The notes below the pieces were generated by a model. It saw nothing but the letters and a program-made list of their open reading frames with translations, made no database searches and was not told the DNA's origin. Below, piece by piece: positions 25,318 to 35,916 of a stretch of DNA of 64,000 nt. The stretch comes from Sphingobium limneticum (lineage in GTDB: Bacteria; Pseudomonadota; Alphaproteobacteria; Sphingomonadales; Sphingomonadaceae): positions 496,001 to 560,000 of the forward strand of contig NZ_VYPZ01000001.1 in the NCBI RefSeq assembly GCF_008710155.1, in the 5' to 3' direction. The translations under genes were made by a program, and so were the position numbers. Within the stretch, counting starts at the first letter, position 1. Each line of letters begins with the position of its first letter.

Positions 25318-27459
25318 TTAGAACCGATAGTCCCAGGACAAGGTGAAGTTGCGCCCCCGCCCGGCGAAATAATGGGCGTTGTCGTTGGGGCGCACGGTCT
25401 GGCTGTAATAGTCGATATAGAAGGTATCGAAGATGTTCTGCGCCGCCAGCGTGAGTGCGCCAAAGCCGGTCTGGTAGCGCAGCGACAGGTCGGTCACGTC
25501 ATAGCCGTCGAACCGGTAGAGCGGGTTGTAATTGCCCGGCGTGCGTTCGAACTGGCGGGCGAGGAAGAATTGGGTCTGGATGCGCGCCGAGATCGGACCA
25601 TGTGCATAGCTGGCGGCGACATTCAGACGATCGGGCGAGATGTTGGCGCCATCCAGGTCGCGATCGACCACATCGACGCCATTGTCCGACCCGTCGGTGC
25701 GGCCGATCAGATGGGCGTAGCCGGTGGAGAGGGTCAGGCCCGGCAGCGGCATCTTGACGCTCAGATTGAGTTCGAGACCCTGAATTTCCACGCGCTGGCG
25801 CTGGATTTCGAACGGCGCGCCGATCGCGGTCTGGACCAGCAGCGAACCATTTTTGCTGGTCGACCAGAAATAGGCGGCGCTGGCGTCAATCGGGCCGCGC
25901 TTCACTTCCATGCCGATTTCGCGATTGTTGGACACGATCGGCTCGATATTCACATAATCGTCGATATCCACGCCCGGCGTGCCGACCGCGCGGGCGATGC
26001 GACCGACGTCCGGCACGGTATAGCCTTCGGCATAGCTGGCATAGGCCCGGATGCCGGTCCAGGGTTCCAGGATCACGCCACCATTGACCAGCGTGTCGCT
26101 GAAGCGCGGGGTGCCGCCCGATACGGCAAAGCCGCCATAGCTGGCGAGCGTGGTGTAATCGTCGATGCCGATCTTCACATCTTCATGACGGACGCCAGCG
26201 GCGATGCGCAGCTTCTTGTCGAACAGGGCCAGGTTCGCCTGCGCGAAGGGGGCGATGCTGCGATAGTCGGTCGGTGGCACCCAGGTGCGACCGGTGGCGA
26301 TCAGCCGCTGTTCGGTGAGGTCGTAAAGCGCATCGACGCCGACGATGGCGGTCAGCGCCTCGAAGCCGGGGATGGTGCGTTCATAGCTGAGCTTGCCGCC
26401 ATATTTGCGGCTGCGATTTTGCGACTGATCGAACAATGTGCCGCCGGGCACGATCTGAAAGGTCGCGATCGGGGCGATTTCGCCGCCATAGGTGTCGCGC
26501 GAACGGTTGAAGAAGAGCTGCGCGATCAGATTGCCGCCGGCAAGATCGGTATCGGTCAGGGTCAGCGCCGCGCTTTCGGTCCGGCTGGTGGCCGGTACGC
26601 CGGGCGGGGTGCCGCGCACGGATGTCGTCGGCAGATCGATGCGATAATTGCCGGTGGAAGCGATATAGTCGCCCTCCCCCTTCAACTGGAAGCGGCTCAT
26701 GGTCAGGTCGATGCGCGCGGTGTCGCTGAGCGCATAGCCGAAGCGGCCGAACAGCGACCAGCTGCGGCTGTCCTGTGTTTCGCCCTGGGTCAGGTCGGTG
26801 CCGACGCGATCGCCATGGCCGTCATAGAAGGTGCCACGCTTTTCATAGGCCGCGCCGATCATCGCATCCCAGCGGCCGCCGCGCCAGGCGAGCAGACCGG
26901 CGACTTTGCCGCCGATGCCGTCGCCATGGAAGCCGGTGTCGGCATTGCCCTGCACCAGCATGCGGCCGGACAGGCCATCGCTCTTGGCAGGGGCGGCCGT
27001 CACCTGATTGACGATGCCGCCGGTGCCGCCAATGCCCTGCAAGGCATTAGAACCGTAGATCAGTTCGACCCGGTCGACGAAGAAGGGATCGATGGTGAAG
27101 CCGTCGCGCGCGCCGTCGCGCAACGGCGCGGTCTGCGGGATGCCGTTGATGGCGTAAAGCGGCGATCGACCGCGCAGCGTTTCGCCGGCGCCGGACAGCT
27201 TCTGGCGCGTGGGGGAGAAGGAAGGGGTCAGCGTGGAGACGGCGTCGACGATCGATCCGCCGATCGCCACCTGCTGATTGAGCGTTTCCTGATCGATGAC
27301 GTCGATGGTCAGCGGCAACGCATTGGCCGGCAGGACCGAACGGGCGGCGGTGACGACGATATCGTCCGCTTCGGCGGCCTGGGCGAGCGGCACTCCGGGA
27401 GCGAGACCGGCGACGGACAGCATCGTCGTGTTGAACAGCATGGCGGCGCGACTCTTCAT
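25318..27459 (-). CDS. TonB-dependent receptor (siderophore/iron type)
   Basis: Outer-membrane receptor, 713 residues. The signal peptide runs from MKSRAAMLFNTTMLSVAG to about AQA. The plug domain starts ADDIVVTAARSVLPANALP and carries VDRVELIYGSNALQGIGGTGG, and a 22-strand barrel follows, ending in FTLSWDYRF with a terminal Phe. The strong AGGGGG ribosome-binding site supports this ATG. The layout, with a short plug and no N-terminal signalling domain, resembles catecholate or xenosiderophore receptors; the ligand is unknown. A candidate operator at 27508-27524, shared with the PepSY/DUF3649 genes, lies over the promoter region and supports iron control. It is separated from the LysR gene by a terminator, so it is probably not part of shikimate catabolism. 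Confidence 0.9.
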   Translation of the reverse strand: MKSRAAMLFNTTMLSVAGLAPGVPLAQAAEADDIVVTAARSVLPANALPLTIDVIDQETLNQQVAIGGSIVDAVSTLTPSFSPTRQKLSGAGETLRGRSPLYAINGIPQTAPLRDGARDGFTIDPFFVDRVELIYGSNALQGIGGTGGIVNQVTAAPAKSDGLSGRMLVQGNADTGFHGDGIGGKVAGLLAWRGGRWDAMIGAAYEKRGTFYDGHGDRVGTDLTQGETQDSRSWSLFGRFGYALSDTARIDLTMSRFQLKGEGDYIASTGNYRIDLPTTSVRGTPPGVPATSRTESAALTLTDTDLAGGNLIAQLFFNRSRDTYGGEIAPIATFQIVPGGTLFDQSQNRSRKYGGKLSYERTIPGFEALTAIVGVDALYDLTEQRLIATGRTWVPPTDYRSIAPFAQANLALFDKKLRIAAGVRHEDVKIGIDDYTTLASYGGFAVSGGTPRFSDTLVNGGVILEPWTGIRAYASYAEGYTVPDVGRIARAVGTPGVDIDDYVNIEPIVSNNREIGMEVKRGPIDASAAYFWSTSKNGSLLVQTAIGAPFEIQRQRVEIQGLELNLSVKMPLPGLTLSTGYAHLIGRTDGSDNGVDVVDRDLDGANISPDRLNVAASYAHGPISARIQTQFFLARQFERTPGNYNPLYRFDGYDVTDLSLRYQTGFGALTLAAQNIFDTFYIDYYSQTVRPNDNAHYFAGRGRNFTLSWDYRF

Positions 27460-27507
27460 ATTTCCCCCTAACGGATGCGCCGGTCCGCTAGAGAAATATC
27501 AAGGCTG

Positions 27508-27524
27508 TTGCAAGTCATTAGCAC
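27508..27524. promoter_or_regulatory. Candidate iron-responsive operator of the TonB receptor
   Basis: TTGCAAGTCATTAGCAC lies about 49 bp upstream of the receptor ATG. It matches the inverted repeat at 1307-1323 in 13 of 17 positions. Placement over the likely promoter fits a repressor site. Confidence 0.42.
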
Positions 27525-27565
27525 TGGCCGCAGCAATAGAAGCGGCAGACTGTGGCCGAAAAGGA

Positions 27566-28717
27566 TCAGGCGACCAGTGCCTCCACCGTGGGAAGGCGCA
27601 CCTGGAAGATGCTCCCCTCGCCCGGCACGCTCCGCTTGAGCGAGAGCGCGCCGCCATGTAGCGCGACCAGTTGCCGCACCAGTGCGAGGCCGATGCCAAG
27701 GCCGTCCTGCTGATCGCCATTGGGTTTCTTCACCTGGGCGAACAGGTCGAAGATGCGGGCCTGCATATCGGCAGGGATGCCGATGCCGGTATCCGCCACC
27801 TCTATCTCCGCCCAGCCATCGACCACCCGCGCGGTCAGGCGTACTTCACCGCCCGCCGGCGTATATTTGGCCGCATTGTTGAGCAGGTTCGAGGCGATCT
27901 GGACGATGCGGGCATAATCGGCGTCCAGCCAGACGGGCTGGTCGGTGATATCGAGGACGAGCCGATGCTGCGCGGCCTCGATCGCCGGCTGGCAGGCCTC
28001 CACCGCGAAGCCGAGCGCGTCCTGGAGCGAAATGCGCTGCGTCTTCAGCGAAATCTTGCCCTGATCGATGCGGGCGATGTCCAGAATATCCTCGATCAGG
28101 CGGGCGAGATGCTGGACATGGCGGTCCATGCGGCCGCGTATCTCCCTAGCGGCGTCGGTGCCTTCGCGCCGTTCCAGCAGGTGCAGGCCGGCGGCGAGCG
28201 CGGCGATGGGATTGCGCAGTTCGTGGCCAAGGATGGCGAGAAATTCATTCTTGCGTCGGTCGGCTGACTGCAAAGCGGCGGCGAGCTTCGCCATTTCGTC
28301 GCGCTGCGCCACGATCTGGCGCCGCTGATCATGCAGGTCGAAGAAGACGGCGGCTTTCGACCGCAATATGTCCGCTTCGATCGGCTTTTGGATGAAGTCC
28401 ACGGCGCCCGCTTCATAGCCGCGGAAACGGCGTTGCAGGTCGGTGGTGCCGGCGGTCACGAAGATGATCGGAACATGGCGGGCGCGTTCGTTGCCGCGCA
28501 TATATTCGGCCAGTTCGAAACCATCCATGCCGGGCATCTGGACGTCGAGCAGGGCCAGCGCGACGTCATGGACCAACAGCAGTTCCAGCGCCTCTTCGCC
28601 CGACCGCGCCTTGAGGCAGACAAGACCGTCGCGCTGAAGCAGCGCCTCCAGCGCGAGCAGATTTTCCGCCAGATCGTCGACCAGCAGGCAGTAGATGGGG
28701 TGCGTCTCGCTCGTCAT
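27566..28717 (-). CDS. Response regulator-histidine kinase (REC-HisKA-HATPase)
   Basis: 383 residues, soluble. An N-terminal receiver (1 to about 125; phosphoacceptor in LALLDVQMPGMDG) is followed by HisKA with the phospho-His in FLAILGHELRNP and a HATPase domain with NLLNNAAKYTP, VADTGIGIPAD and DGLGIGLALV. Phosphorylation of the receiver probably controls its own kinase. The ATG at 28717 overlaps the cheB stop by 4 bases, making it the last gene of a hybrid kinase-cheR-cheB-kinase operon. No DNA-binding or cyclase output is encoded here, so the output partner must lie elsewhere. Confidence 0.9.
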   Translation of the reverse strand: MTSETHPIYCLLVDDLAENLLALEALLQRDGLVCLKARSGEEALELLLVHDVALALLDVQMPGMDGFELAEYMRGNERARHVPIIFVTAGTTDLQRRFRGYEAGAVDFIQKPIEADILRSKAAVFFDLHDQRRQIVAQRDEMAKLAAALQSADRRKNEFLAILGHELRNPIAALAAGLHLLERREGTDAAREIRGRMDRHVQHLARLIEDILDIARIDQGKISLKTQRISLQDALGFAVEACQPAIEAAQHRLVLDITDQPVWLDADYARIVQIASNLLNNAAKYTPAGGEVRLTARVVDGWAEIEVADTGIGIPADMQARIFDLFAQVKKPNGDQQDGLGIGLALVRQLVALHGGALSLKRSVPGEGSIFQVRLPTVEALVA

Positions 28718-29289
28718 GTCGCCGCCAGTGTCAGAAGATAGGGGATAAGATCGTCCAGGGTCATCACACGCGCGGACGGACAGGCCGTCAGCGCCGCTTC
28801 GGGCATGGTGGCGACCTGCGCATCGGCGAAATCCTGCACGATGGCGGTGCCGCCGGCGGCGCATACGGCCTTCAGCCCCGCCGCGCCGTCATGATTGGCG
28901 CCGGTCAGGACGATGGCGGCCAGCGCCGGACCATAGGCATCGGCCGCGCTTTCCAGCAGCACGTCGATGGCGGGGCGGCTGTGATTGACCGGTTCGTCCA
29001 TCGATAATGACAGCGACCGGTCCGCCTCCACCAGCAGATGATAGTCGGATGGCGCGAAATAGACGGTGCTGGGCAGGATCGGCTCCTTGTCCTCCGCTTC
29101 CCGCACGGCAATTTGGCATTTCGCAGCGAACAGGGACACCAGCGCATTGCTGCGATCGGGCGGCACATGGACGACGATGAACAGGGGGATCGGATAGTCG
29201 GCCGGCAGCGCGGGCAGAATGCGCAGCAGCGCCTGCACGGCGCCCGCCGACGCGCCGATCGAAATGGCTTCGACAGGGGCCACGCTCAT
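28714..29289 (-). CDS. cheB: CheB methylesterase-domain protein
   Basis: 191 residues, catalytic domain only; the usual N-terminal receiver is absent. Catalytic triad candidates are Ser in SIGASAGAVQ (near 14), His in VVHVPPDRSN (near 40) and Asp in LTGANHDGAAG (near 136). CheB removes methyl groups from chemoreceptor glutamates, but no chemoreceptor, CheA, CheW or CheY is present in this window. It overlaps cheR and the downstream kinase by 4 bases on each side. Such CheR/CheB pairs beside hybrid kinases probably modify sensory proteins outside classical chemotaxis; the target is unknown. Confidence 0.88.
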   Translation of the reverse strand: MSVAPVEAISIGASAGAVQALLRILPALPADYPIPLFIVVHVPPDRSNALVSLFAAKCQIAVREAEDKEPILPSTVYFAPSDYHLLVEADRSLSLSMDEPVNHSRPAIDVLLESAADAYGPALAAIVLTGANHDGAAGLKAVCAAGGTAIVQDFADAQVATMPEAALTACPSARVMTLDDLIPYLLTLAAT

Positions 29290-30140
29290 ACGTCCTGCCT
29301 CTGGTAGATTTTCTCTTCGCGCACGAAATCGGCAAAGGCGGGGGCGTGGGCGGAAAAGCGCAGGCTTTCCTTCGAGCCAAGGCCAAGGAACCCCTTGCGC
29401 GCGAGGGAGTCGCGGAACAGGCCGAGCGCCCGGTCTTGCAACGCGCGATCGAAATAGATGAGCACGTTGCGGCAGGAAATCAGGTGCATTTCGGCAAAAA
29501 CCGCATCGGTCACGAGGCTATGGTCGGAAAACACCACTTGCGAGCGCAGGCTCTTGTCGAAGACGGCGCGGCCATAATCGGCGGTATAATAGTCGGACAG
29601 CGACGATCGCGCGCCGGATTTCTGATGGTTTTCGGTGAATTTGCGGATCTGTTCCAGCGGGTAGACACCGGCCTCCGCCGCCCGCAGCGCATCGGGATTG
29701 ATATCCGTCGCGTAGAACAGCGTGCGCTGGTCCAGCCCCTCCTCTCGGAAGAGGATGGAGAGCGAATAAAGCTCCTCACCATGGCTGCACCCGGCGACCC
29801 AGACCTTGAGCGAAGGATAGGTGCGCAGATGCGGGATCACCTTTTCCCGCAGCGCACGGAAATAGGAGGGGTCACGGAACATCTCGCTGACCTGCACGGT
29901 CAGATAGTTGAGCAGGCGCGGCAGCGTGGCGGGATCGTGCAGGAGGTGGTCCTGCATCGCGGAAAAGCTGGCAAATCCAAGCTGGCTGCGTGCCTGAAGC
30001 AGGCGGCGCTTTATCGAGGCGCGCGCATAATGACGGAAATCATAATGATAACGCTGATACAGCGCCTCCAGCAGCAGCTGGATCTCGATATCCTCTACCC
30101 CATTTTGCATCGGACCGTCCGGCACTAGCGCGGCATCCAT
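29286..30140 (-). CDS. cheR: CheR family protein-glutamate O-methyltransferase
   Basis: About 284 residues. SAM-dependent methyltransferase with the CheR N-terminal helical domain ([18 protein letters not shown]) and the SAM motif [16 protein letters not shown] near 125, then ATDINPDAL and the [11 protein letters not shown] motif near 240. Starts at 30140 (16-base overlap with the kinase upstream) and 30110 are both possible; neither has a clear ribosome-binding site, so translation is probably coupled. It partners the CheB domain protein encoded next. The usual acidic five-residue docking motif of receptors is not seen in the neighbouring kinases, so the substrate is open. Confidence 0.87.
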   Translation of the reverse strand: MDAALVPDGPMQNGVEDIEIQLLLEALYQRYHYDFRHYARASIKRRLLQARSQLGFASFSAMQDHLLHDPATLPRLLNYLTVQVSEMFRDPSYFRALREKVIPHLRTYPSLKVWVAGCSHGEELYSLSILFREEGLDQRTLFYATDINPDALRAAEAGVYPLEQIRKFTENHQKSGARSSLSDYYTADYGRAVFDKSLRSQVVFSDHSLVTDAVFAEMHLISCRNVLIYFDRALQDRALGLFRDSLARKGFLGLGSKESLRFSAHAPAFADFVREEKIYQRQDV

Positions 30141-33100
30141 ACGCGCACCAGCGAGAGGAGTTTGTCCACATCGATGGGCTTTGCCATATAGTCGTTCGCC
30201 CCCGCCTCCAGACATCTTTGCTGGTCGTCGGGCATAGCCTTGGCCGTCAGCATGAGGATCGGTAACGCAGACCAGCGCGTGTCGTTCCGGATCGTGCGCG
30301 TGGCGGTGAGGCCATCCATAACCGGCATCATTACATCCATCAGAACAAGGTCGATCGTCTTGGCCGGATCGTCCGACGCGGCGGCGAGCGCATCCAGCGC
30401 TTCCTGCCCGTTGCGGGCGATCTGCACCGCCGCGCCGCGCGGTTCCAGCACGCTGGTCAGCGAATAGACGTTGCGCACGTCATCCTCCACGATGAGGATG
30501 CGGCGACCCTCCAGCGCGGCGTCGCGGTTACGCGCTTTCTGGATCATCTTGCGCTGTTCGGGTGGCAATTCCGACACGACCTGATGCAGGAAGAGGGACA
30601 CCTCATCCAACAGCCGCTCGGGCGACTTCGCGCCCTTGATGATGATCGAACTGGAATAGCGGCGCAGGCGCTGCTCGTCGTCGGGCGACAGGTCATGCCC
30701 TGTATAGACGATCACCGGCGGGAAGCCATGATCGCCCTCCTCGCTCAGCGTTTCCAGCAGCTTGAAGCCGGAGGTGTCGGGCAAGGTCAGGTCCAGCACC
30801 ATGCAATCGAATGTCTGCTGGCGCAGCTGTTCCAGACATTCGGCCGCGCTGCCGACGCCGATCGTTTCGACATCGTCGGTCAGCAACAGGCGGGCGACGG
30901 CGTCGCGCTGGACCGGATCATCCTCCACGATGAGGACGCGGCGCATGCGGGTCGCAAGCTTGTCCTGCAAACCCTGAAGCACTTCGGCCAACTGCTCGCG
31001 CTTGACCGGTTTCACCAGATAGCCGACCGCGCCCAGCGACAATGCCGCCTGACTATGGTCGGAAGCGGACACGACGTGGATCGGGATGTGCCGGGTCGCA
31101 TCGTCATGCTTGAGGCGATCCAGCACGGTCAGGCCCGACTGGTCGGGCAGGCCGAGGTCGAGGACGACGGCGCTTGGCATATAGTCGCGCGCCAGACGCA
31201 CCGCTTCTTCGGCCGTGCCGGCGATGATGCATTGGAACCCCATGTCGCGCGACAGATCGCGCACGATCGAGGCGAAGACATCGTCATCCTCGATCACCAG
31301 CAGCAGGCGGCGGCCTTCGGCAATTGCGGCGCGATCATCCTCCAGCGTCCAGTCCGATGCCGGCGTGACGCGGACAGGCGACGGGCTGGCTGTGGGCACC
31401 GGCGCAGCAGCCTCTACGAGGGCCGGCGCCGGGACTTCGCGCGACGCGACGGTCGCGGGATCGATCGCCAGCGGTACGGTGAGGGTGAAGAGACTGCCCT
31501 TGCCCGGTTCGCTTTCCAGCGTGATGGCGCCGCCCAGCAGGCGGGCAAGCTGGCGCGAGATGGAGAGGCCTAGGCCGGTGCCGCCGTAGCGACGGCTGAT
31601 CGCGCCATCGGCCTGATGGAAAGCTTCGAAAATATGGCCCTGCTGTTCGGGCGACATGCCGATGCCGGTATCCCGCACCGCCAGCGCCAGACGACCGCCT
31701 TCCGCCGGGGACAGGGTCAGGCTGACCTTGCCCTGCTCGGTGAATTTGAAGGCGTTGGACAGGAGGTTCTTGAGGATCTGTTCGATCCGCATCCGGTCCG
31801 TTTCGATCGCGCGAGGGCAGTCGGGCGCTATCTCGATTTCGAAAGCCAGTTCGCGGCTTTCGGCGATCGGCTGGAACATCTGGCGAATGTCGCCGGCCAG
31901 TCGTTGCAATGGGACGGTTTCGGGCTGGACCTGAATATGGCCGGCCTCGATCTTCGACAGGTCGAGAATGTCGTTGATGAGGGTCAGAAGATCGTTGCCC
32001 GAGGACTCGATCGTGCGGGCAAATTTGACCTGATCGGCGCTCATATTGCCGTCGGGATTGTCGCCCAACAGCTTGGAGAGGATCAGCAGCGAATTGAGCG
32101 GCGTGCGCAATTCGTGCGACATGTTGGCCAGGAAGTCGGACTTGTACTGGCTGGCCTGTTCCAGCTCGCGCGCCTTGACCGTGAGGTTGGCGGCGCCGCG
32201 CTCCAGCTCGTCGCGCTGATTTTCAAGCGTCTGGGCCTGTTCCTCCAACTGGCTGTTGGTCTGTTCCAGTTCGACCTGCTGCTGTTCCAGCCGGACCTGC
32301 GATTCCTTGAGCGCGCGGCCCTGCTCCTCCAGTTCCTCGTTGGAGACGCGCAGTTCCTCGCTCTGCGCCTGCAATTCACCCGACTGACGCTGGGTTTCCT
32401 CCAGCGCGTCCTGTAACCGTGCGCGAAAGCGGGCGGATCGCAGAGCGATGCCGATCGCGGGGGCAGCCTGTTCCAGCAAGGTCAAGGTTGCGCTGTCGAC
32501 CGGCTGGAAAAAGCCCAGTTCCATGACGGCGTTGACCACTTCATCCGCGGTCGCCGGCACGATGACCAGATGGCGGGGCCGGTCGCGACCCAGCGCCGAA
32601 CCAATGGTGAGATAGCCATCGGGAATATCCTGAAGGACAAGCGCCCGGCCCTCTGCCGCGACCTGACCCAACAGCCCTTCCTTGACCAGAAAACCGTCGG
32701 GCAGATGCGCATCGGACGGGATGCCGATCGTGGCGGCGCGCTGGAAACGGCCGCCTTCCCCCTTGAACAAAGCGCCGCCCTGAAAGCCGAGATAGCGAGC
32801 GAAGAAAGTGAGGATCGCCTCACCCAGTTCCTCGATCGACTTTTCGCCGCGCATGGCGGCGGACAGGCCCAATTGCCCGGCCTGCAGCCATTGCTGACGG
32901 ATGCGCGACCGACTGGCGATGCGCATCAGGATGAAAATGGCAAGTGTCAGGCCCGCGCCGATCAGGCTGGTGACGATACCGCTGGTGATCGCGGTCTGCG
33001 ATGCGACCGTCATATCCTCCAGCCGAATAGCGCGCAGGCGCAATTCTTCCTGCGCCATATTGTTCAGTTGGGCACGGATCGCGTCCATCTCAATCTTGCC

Positions 33101-33568
33101 GCGATCGGTGGTCACGACCTCCAGCGCGGCAGCGATGCCCCTGCTGCGGCGCAGATCGACGGTTTCGCGCAATTCGGCCAGTTTCGCGTCGACATGACGC
33201 TTCAATACGATGACGTTGGCTTGCTGCGCGGGATTGTCCTGCGTCAGCGTGACGACGCTATCCATCCGTGCGGCCAACGCCGCGACGGCACTATTATAGG
33301 GTTCCAGATAGGCCTGGGTACCGGTCAACAGATAGCCGCGCTGCCCGGTTTCGGCATCCTGCGCGGTCGACAGAAGCTCGTCGAGCGCGATGAGGACGCT
33401 GTGCGTATGCCGCACCGCCGTATCGCTTTCCCGCAGCGTCTGGATGTTGCGATAGGCGATCGTGCCGCTCACCGCGAAAAAGCCGAGGCCGATCAATAAT
33501 CCGAGAATCGACCAGACCGAGCCACGCGTCAGCGAGAGCGAACCGAAAGCTGTTTTTATCGTTGCCAT
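30125..33568 (-). CDS. Hybrid histidine kinase: CHASE3-GAF-HisKA-HATPase-three receivers
   Basis: 1147 residues, inner membrane. A first helix ([20 protein letters not shown]) is followed by a CHASE3 sensor ([21 protein letters not shown]), a second helix near residue 210, a GAF domain (about 250-400), a long coiled coil, HisKA ([17 protein letters not shown], His near 485), a HATPase domain, and three receivers with Asp in [22 protein letters not shown] and [11 protein letters not shown]. The ATG at 33568 follows GAGAGG. It heads the kinase-cheR-cheB-kinase operon. The three receivers suggest a phosphorelay hub. It is divergent from another kinase gene at 33799, with 230 bp between. Confidence 0.92.
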   Translation of the reverse strand: MATIKTAFGSLSLTRGSVWSILGLLIGLGFFAVSGTIAYRNIQTLRESDTAVRHTHSVLIALDELLSTAQDAETGQRGYLLTGTQAYLEPYNSAVAALAARMDSVVTLTQDNPAQQANVIVLKRHVDAKLAELRETVDLRRSRGIAAALEVVTTDRGKIEMDAIRAQLNNMAQEELRLRAIRLEDMTVASQTAITSGIVTSLIGAGLTLAIFILMRIASRSRIRQQWLQAGQLGLSAAMRGEKSIEELGEAILTFFARYLGFQGGALFKGEGGRFQRAATIGIPSDAHLPDGFLVKEGLLGQVAAEGRALVLQDIPDGYLTIGSALGRDRPRHLVIVPATADEVVNAVMELGFFQPVDSATLTLLEQAAPAIGIALRSARFRARLQDALEETQRQSGELQAQSEELRVSNEELEEQGRALKESQVRLEQQQVELEQTNSQLEEQAQTLENQRDELERGAANLTVKARELEQASQYKSDFLANMSHELRTPLNSLLILSKLLGDNPDGNMSADQVKFARTIESSGNDLLTLINDILDLSKIEAGHIQVQPETVPLQRLAGDIRQMFQPIAESRELAFEIEIAPDCPRAIETDRMRIEQILKNLLSNAFKFTEQGKVSLTLSPAEGGRLALAVRDTGIGMSPEQQGHIFEAFHQADGAISRRYGGTGLGLSISRQLARLLGGAITLESEPGKGSLFTLTVPLAIDPATVASREVPAPALVEAAAPVPTASPSPVRVTPASDWTLEDDRAAIAEGRRLLLVIEDDDVFASIVRDLSRDMGFQCIIAGTAEEAVRLARDYMPSAVVLDLGLPDQSGLTVLDRLKHDDATRHIPIHVVSASDHSQAALSLGAVGYLVKPVKREQLAEVLQGLQDKLATRMRRVLIVEDDPVQRDAVARLLLTDDVETIGVGSAAECLEQLRQQTFDCMVLDLTLPDTSGFKLLETLSEEGDHGFPPVIVYTGHDLSPDDEQRLRRYSSSIIIKGAKSPERLLDEVSLFLHQVVSELPPEQRKMIQKARNRDAALEGRRILIVEDDVRNVYSLTSVLEPRGAAVQIARNGQEALDALAAASDDPAKTIDLVLMDVMMPVMDGLTATRTIRNDTRWSALPILMLTAKAMPDDQQRCLEAGANDYMAKPIDVDKLLSLVRVWMPR

Positions 33569-33589
33569 GGGCCTCTCGCCTATACTGGT

Positions 33590-33631
33590 GTCGGGCACCC
33601 GACTAGCGATTGTTGCGCTTGCAGTGCAAGA
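33590..33631. promoter_or_regulatory. Short palindromes in the divergent kinase promoter region
   Basis: GTCGGG-CA-CCCGAC (33590-33603) and CTTGCA-G-TGCAAG (33619-33631) lie between the two divergent kinase genes. Either could be a regulator site; neither matches a consensus I can name. No clear general-stress (GGAAC...GTT) promoter is seen here. Confidence 0.25.
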
Positions 33632-33798
33632 ACTGTCCTGCACGGACGATATGATCCTGATCTGCATTAATGCGATTTGTCGCGCTTGCCCGTCGAAATG
33701 GCGGGGCGTTTAAATTCCATTATCCCCATGGCGTTATAAAGCTTTGCGGATCGCCTTTTCCGACAGAAGTCGATAGAAGAGCGTGAACGGGAGTGCAT

Positions 33799-35916
33799 AT
33801 GCTGGATGGATCGCCATCGTCGGACCGGGATGTATCCAACGCGCAAAGCTTTCTGATCGAGGCGAGCGAGCGGCTGGCCGCAGCGCGGTCCATGGCGGAA
33901 GTCGTGGAAGTGCTGCGCCAGACCGCCCGGTCCGCAATTGGAGCGGAAGGGATTGCTGTCGTCCTGAAGGATGGCGACCTTTGCCATTATGTCGCCGAAG
34001 ATGCGATCGGGCCGCTTTGGTCCGGCTCTCGCTTCCCCGCCACAAGTTGCGTGTCGGGGTGGGCGATGCACCATGGCCAGACGGTGGTCATCCCCGACGT
34101 CGCACTTGACGATCGCGTGCCGCAGGATGCCTATCGCCCGACTTTCGTGCGCAGCCTGATGATGGCGCCGATCGGCCGGCCGTCCCCCGTCGCAGCGCTG
34201 GGCGCCTATTGGTCCAAAGCCGGCGCGCATGATCAGGCGACGATCGATCGGCTGGAGGGGCTGGCGCGCCTGTCCGCGATCGCGGTAGAAAACGCCCGGC
34301 TGATCCACGAGATGGAGGAAAGCGGGCGGCAGCGATCGCTGATCCTGACGGCGGGGCGGATGGGCGCGTGGACCTATGACATGGCGACCGGGGAATTGGA
34401 TGCCTCTGCACTGTGCCGCCGCAATTTCGGTCGCGATCCGGAACAGCCATTCAGCTATGCCGATTTGCAGGCCGCGATCCATGCCGATGATCGCGAGCGG
34501 GTGAATGCCGCCATCCGCGAGAGCCTGAACAGCGGTTGCGTTTATGACATCGAATATCGGGTGCTGACGCCCGAGGGCGAGGTCCGCTGGATAGCCGTGC
34601 AGGCGCAGCCGGCGCGGCTGGCGGATGGGGCTACCACCGGCCTTGCCGGGATTTCGATCGACATGACCGATCGCAAGCGGATGGAAGATGCACTGCGCAC
34701 GTCCGCCGCGACGCTGGAACATCTGGTCGAGGAACGGACGCGCGAATTGGTGCAGACGCAGGATGCCCTGCGCCAGTCGCAGAAGCTGGAGGCGATGGGC
34801 CAGTTGACTGGCGGCGTCGCGCATGACTTCAACAATTTGCTGACCCCGATCATTGGCAGCCTGGACCTGTTGCATCGGCGGCAGGTGGGCGGTGAGCGGG
34901 AGCAGCGGCTGATCAGCGGGGCGCTGGATTCCGCCGACCGGGCACGGACCTTGGTGCAGCGCCTGCTGGCCTTTGCGCGGCGGCAGCCGTTGAAACCCGA
35001 ACCCGTCGATCTGGCGGCGCTGATCCTGGGGATGGCCGAACTGGTCGGCACGACTTTGGGGCCGCAGGTGCAGGTGCGGCTGGATCTGGCGGCGGACCTG
35101 CCATCGGCGCTGGCCGACGCGCACCAGGTGGAAATGGCGTTGCTCAATCTGGCCGTGAACGCCCGCGACGCCATGCCGATCGGCGGCGAGTTCGTGATAT
35201 CGGCGCAGCTTACCGAGCAACTCAAGAAGCAGGCCGATGGCGTGAAGCCGGGCCGCTATGTCGTGGTGAAAGTCGCGGACACCGGCACCGGCATGGATGC
35301 CGATACGCGGCGGCGTGCGATCGAACCCTTTTTCTCGACCAAGGGCGTGGGTCGTGGCACCGGGCTAGGCCTGTCGATGGCGCATGGACTGGCGCTGCAA
35401 TTGGGCGGCGCGCTCAGGATCGAGAGCGAGCCGGGGCATGGAACGTCGGTGGCGCTGTGGTTGCCGGTCAGCGAAAAGGATGCCGTCGCCTCGTCCGACA
35501 GCGTGCCTGCGCAAGGCGCCTTCAGCGGCACGGCCCTGTTGGTGGATGACGAGGATGTGGTGCGGGCCAGTACGGCGGATATGCTGGCCGATCTGGGCTT
35601 CAAGGTGCTGGAGGCGCGATCGGGTACGGAAGCCATCGACCAGTTGCGGCTGGCGGGGCATGTCGACATCATCGTCACCGACCATATCATGCCGAATATG
35701 ACCGGCGTGGAACTGGCGCAGGAAGTGGCCCTGATCAACCCGACATTGCCGGTGTTGATCGTGTCTGGCTATTCCGACGCGGTCGGCCTTGCGGCAGGAC
35801 TGCCAAGGCTGGGCAAGCCGTTCCGTCAGGCCGACCTGGCCAGCGCGCTGGCAAGCCTGCGTACAAATCCGCTGTTCGCGCCACTCAGCATCGCTGCCGA
35901 ACCACGCGAAAATTAA
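33799..35916 (+). CDS. Hybrid histidine kinase: GAF-PAS-HisKA-HATPase-receiver
   Basis: 705 residues with no membrane helix, so cytosolic. A GAF domain (about 20-165; CHYVAEDA, CVSGWAMHHG, TFVRSLMMAPIG) is followed by a PAS fold with PAC segment (about 180-295), HisKA (GQLTGGVAHDFNNLLTPI, His near 340), HATPase (VADTGTGMD, GRGTGLGLSMAHG) and a receiver with Asp in DIIVTDHIMPNMTG. The ATG at 33799 has GGGAG at proper spacing; a GTG at 33793 is the alternative. The GAF domain is closely matched by the stand-alone GAF protein at 57024. The stop overlaps the convergent GST stop. Confidence 0.9.
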   Translation: MLDGSPSSDRDVSNAQSFLIEASERLAAARSMAEVVEVLRQTARSAIGAEGIAVVLKDGDLCHYVAEDAIGPLWSGSRFPATSCVSGWAMHHGQTVVIPDVALDDRVPQDAYRPTFVRSLMMAPIGRPSPVAALGAYWSKAGAHDQATIDRLEGLARLSAIAVENARLIHEMEESGRQRSLILTAGRMGAWTYDMATGELDASALCRRNFGRDPEQPFSYADLQAAIHADDRERVNAAIRESLNSGCVYDIEYRVLTPEGEVRWIAVQAQPARLADGATTGLAGISIDMTDRKRMEDALRTSAATLEHLVEERTRELVQTQDALRQSQKLEAMGQLTGGVAHDFNNLLTPIIGSLDLLHRRQVGGEREQRLISGALDSADRARTLVQRLLAFARRQPLKPEPVDLAALILGMAELVGTTLGPQVQVRLDLAADLPSALADAHQVEMALLNLAVNARDAMPIGGEFVISAQLTEQLKKQADGVKPGRYVVVKVADTGTGMDADTRRRAIEPFFSTKGVGRGTGLGLSMAHGLALQLGGALRIESEPGHGTSVALWLPVSEKDAVASSDSVPAQGAFSGTALLVDDEDVVRASTADMLADLGFKVLEARSGTEAIDQLRLAGHVDIIVTDHIMPNMTGVELAQEVALINPTLPVLIVSGYSDAVGLAAGLPRLGKPFRQADLASALASLRTNPLFAPLSIAAEPREN

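Noticed and set aside
27566..30140. Chemotaxis operon
   Set aside because: CheR and CheB are present, but there is no CheA, CheW, CheY or chemoreceptor, and two kinases flank them, so it is annotated as a separate signalling system.
33569..33798. Possible general-stress (EcfG) promoter between the divergent kinases
   Set aside because: No GGAAC with a GTT at 16-17 bases is present on either strand.
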